42,469 bases of DNA, from contig NZ_ATHO01000005.1 of assembly GCF_000445065.1 (NCBI RefSeq), positions 1-42,469 of the forward strand, read 5' to 3'. A program made the position numbers and the translations under genes. Shown one piece after another: positions 41,320-42,469 of this stretch. A model generated the notes under the pieces. That model was given only the letters and a program-made list of their open reading frames with translations. It had not been told where the DNA came from and did not search any database. Origin of the DNA: Sphingobium quisquiliarum P25 (GTDB lineage Bacteria; Pseudomonadota; Alphaproteobacteria; Sphingomonadales; Sphingomonadaceae). Each line of letters opens with the position of its first letter. Positions within the stretch are counted from its first letter, which is position 1.

Positions 41320-42469
41320 ATGGCCGAGTCGAAACATGGCGTTCATTCCGGTGTCCACAGTTGTTGTGGTGACCATGGCAAGCATTCCGCCGGACTGGTG
41401 GTCGACCCGGTTTGCGGCATGACGGTCGATCCCGAAAAAACCGCGCATCACGCGACCTATGCTGGCCACGACTATCATTTTTGCAGCGCCGGCTGCCGCG
41501 AGAAGTTCATTGCGGACCCGGAAGCGCATCTGAACAAGTCCGCCGTCGAACCCGTCGATGCGCCGCCGGGGACGATGTGGACCTGCCCGATGCATCCGGA
41601 GATCCGGCAGGGCCATCCCGGCGCCTGCCCGATCTGCGGCATGGGGCTTGAGCCGGAAATGGTCAGCGCCGATACCGGACCCAGCGCCGAGCTGCTCGAC
41701 ATGACACGGCGTTTCTGGATTGGCCTTGCGCTGGCCCTCCCGGTCTTCATCCTCGAAATGGGCGGGCACCTTTTCCCCGCGCTGCATCATCTCGTGCCCA
41801 TGAAGCTGTCGATCTGGATCCAGTTCGCGCTGGCGACGCCGGTCGTGCTGTGGGCGGCCTGGCCCTTTTTCGAGCGCGGCTGGGCTTCGCTGAAGACGCG
41901 CAATCTCAACATGTTCACGCTGATCGCGATGGGGACCGGCGTCGCATGGGCCTATAGCGTCGTCGCGACGCTGGCGCCCGGTATCTTCCCGGACGCCTTC
42001 CGCGCCGCTGACGGGACCGTCGCGGTCTATTTCGAGGCGGCCGCCGTCATTACCGTGCTGGTGCTGCTGGGGCAGGTGCTGGAACTGCGCGCGCGCGAAC
42101 GCACATCGGGCGCGATCAAGGCATTGCTCAACCTTGCCCCGAAAACCGCTCGGCGCATCGCCGAGGACGGCAGCGAGGCGGAAATCCCGCTGGAGGATGT
42201 GGCGGTGGGGGATCGGCTGCGGGTGCGGCCGGGCGAAAAGGTGCCGGTTGACGGCGTGGTCGAGGAAGGGCGTTCGGCGCTCGATGAATCGATGGTCACG
42301 GGCGAATCCATGCCCGTCACCAAGTCGGATGGCGACAGCGTGATCGGCGGCACGATGAACCAGAGCGGCGCCCTGGTCATTCGCGCCGACAAGGTCGGGC
42401 GCGATACCATGCTGTCGCGCATCGTCCAGATGGTCGCCGAGGCGCAGCGCTCGCGCGCGCCGATCCAGC
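41320..42469 (+). CDS. Copper-translocating P-type ATPase, N-terminal two-thirds at most
   Basis: The first 383 residues of a P1B ATPase, open at the window end. In order: a His/Cys-rich start ([15 protein letters not shown]), a YHS-like domain (about 28-72, [12 protein letters not shown] ... [12 protein letters not shown]), a heavy-metal-binding domain (about 86-112, [10 protein letters not shown] ... [11 protein letters not shown]), membrane helices (from about 130) and the actuator domain with [15 protein letters not shown]. The phosphorylation DKTG and CPC-type membrane motif lie outside. AAGGAGA is 5 bases before the ATG. It should pump Cu(I) to the periplasm, feeding CopA and CopB. Confidence 0.9.
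   Translation, partial: MAESKHGVHSGVHSCCGDHGKHSAGLVVDPVCGMTVDPEKTAHHATYAGHDYHFCSAGCREKFIADPEAHLNKSAVEPVDAPPGTMWTCPMHPEIRQGHPGACPICGMGLEPEMVSADTGPSAELLDMTRRFWIGLALALPVFILEMGGHLFPALHHLVPMKLSIWIQFALATPVVLWAAWPFFERGWASLKTRNLNMFTLIAMGTGVAWAYSVVATLAPGIFPDAFRAADGTVAVYFEAAAVITVLVLLGQVLELRARERTSGAIKALLNLAPKTARRIAEDGSEAEIPLEDVAVGDRLRVRPGEKVPVDGVVEEGRSALDESMVTGESMPVTKSDGDSVIGGTMNQSGALVIRADKVGRDTMLSRIVQMVAEAQRSRAPIQ

Noticed and set aside
18629..42469. Second copy of the tRNA-Pro 3' end as right attachment site
   Set aside because: I looked for TTCGAATCCT and TCTCCCCGACCA downstream and found no match by eye; a computed search beyond the window is needed.

Overview
The window reads as the chromosome of a GC-rich alphaproteobacterium of the sphingomonad group, most likely Sphingobium or a close relative. 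The evidence is the gene content and order (tkt-gap-pgk-class I aldolase, zapA-6S RNA-fthC, a three-gene branched-chain keto-acid dehydrogenase) and REP-like repeats built on a CCCTTCGACA...CGAACGG core. The genus is inferred from gene order and recalled protein families; no search was run.

Positions 1 to about 18,570 are core chromosome. On the minus strand lie a cut-off M23-type cell-wall protein overlapping an L,D-transpeptidase lipoprotein, then thiE. DUF72 and DUF1772 genes follow on the plus strand. A minus-strand central carbon operon comes next (tkt, gap, pgk, class I fba), ending in an AAC(3)-I-like acetyltransferase. Then come a small coiled-coil gene, zapA, 6S RNA, fthC and a DUF2842 gene on the plus strand, tRNA-Asp, an AI-2E type permease, a secreted protein, the bkd operon, thyA, a degenerate RadC/JAB protein and tRNA-Pro(CGG).

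Positions 18,572 to about 26,770 look like an integrated mobilisable element at tRNA-Pro. It carries a tyrosine recombinase right after the tRNA, a MOBQ (RSF1010 MobA-like) relaxase with a very large insertion between its catalytic motifs, a convincing MOBQ-type oriT, a ParA-like ATPase lacking the signature lysine, a small accessory gene and an unrecognised 327-residue protein. The element's right part is scarred by an hsdS pseudogene and the remnant of a second integrase.

Positions 26,800 to 37,350 hold two stress modules. The first is sulfide/persulfide handling: peroxiredoxin and a BigR/SqrR-type sensor diverge from a persulfide dioxygenase, two YeeE-type sulfur transporters, a DUF442-SQR fusion, a TSUP transporter, and a cyanide-insensitive-type cytochrome bd with a 34-residue DUF2474 subunit. 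Together they would import or release sulfur species, oxidise sulfide to quinol plus persulfide, oxidise persulfide to sulfite, export sulfite, and pass quinol electrons to an oxidase expected to resist sulfide. The second is a minus-strand arsenic operon arsR-arsC-acr3-(31-codon ORF)-arsH. The pair is bracketed by directly repeated sequences of about 75 bases (26.5 and 37.4 kb).

Positions 37,630 to the end hold copper resistance: copA-copB and two small secreted proteins on the minus strand, diverging from a copper P-type ATPase that runs off the window and is preceded by a textbook CueR-type operator.

Most notable: the oriT and its rearranged MOBQ relaxase, two hairpins beside the oriT whose stems show compensating base changes, the compact sulfide-respiration cassette with its tiny oxidase subunit, and a doubly overlapping 31-codon ORF in the ars operon.
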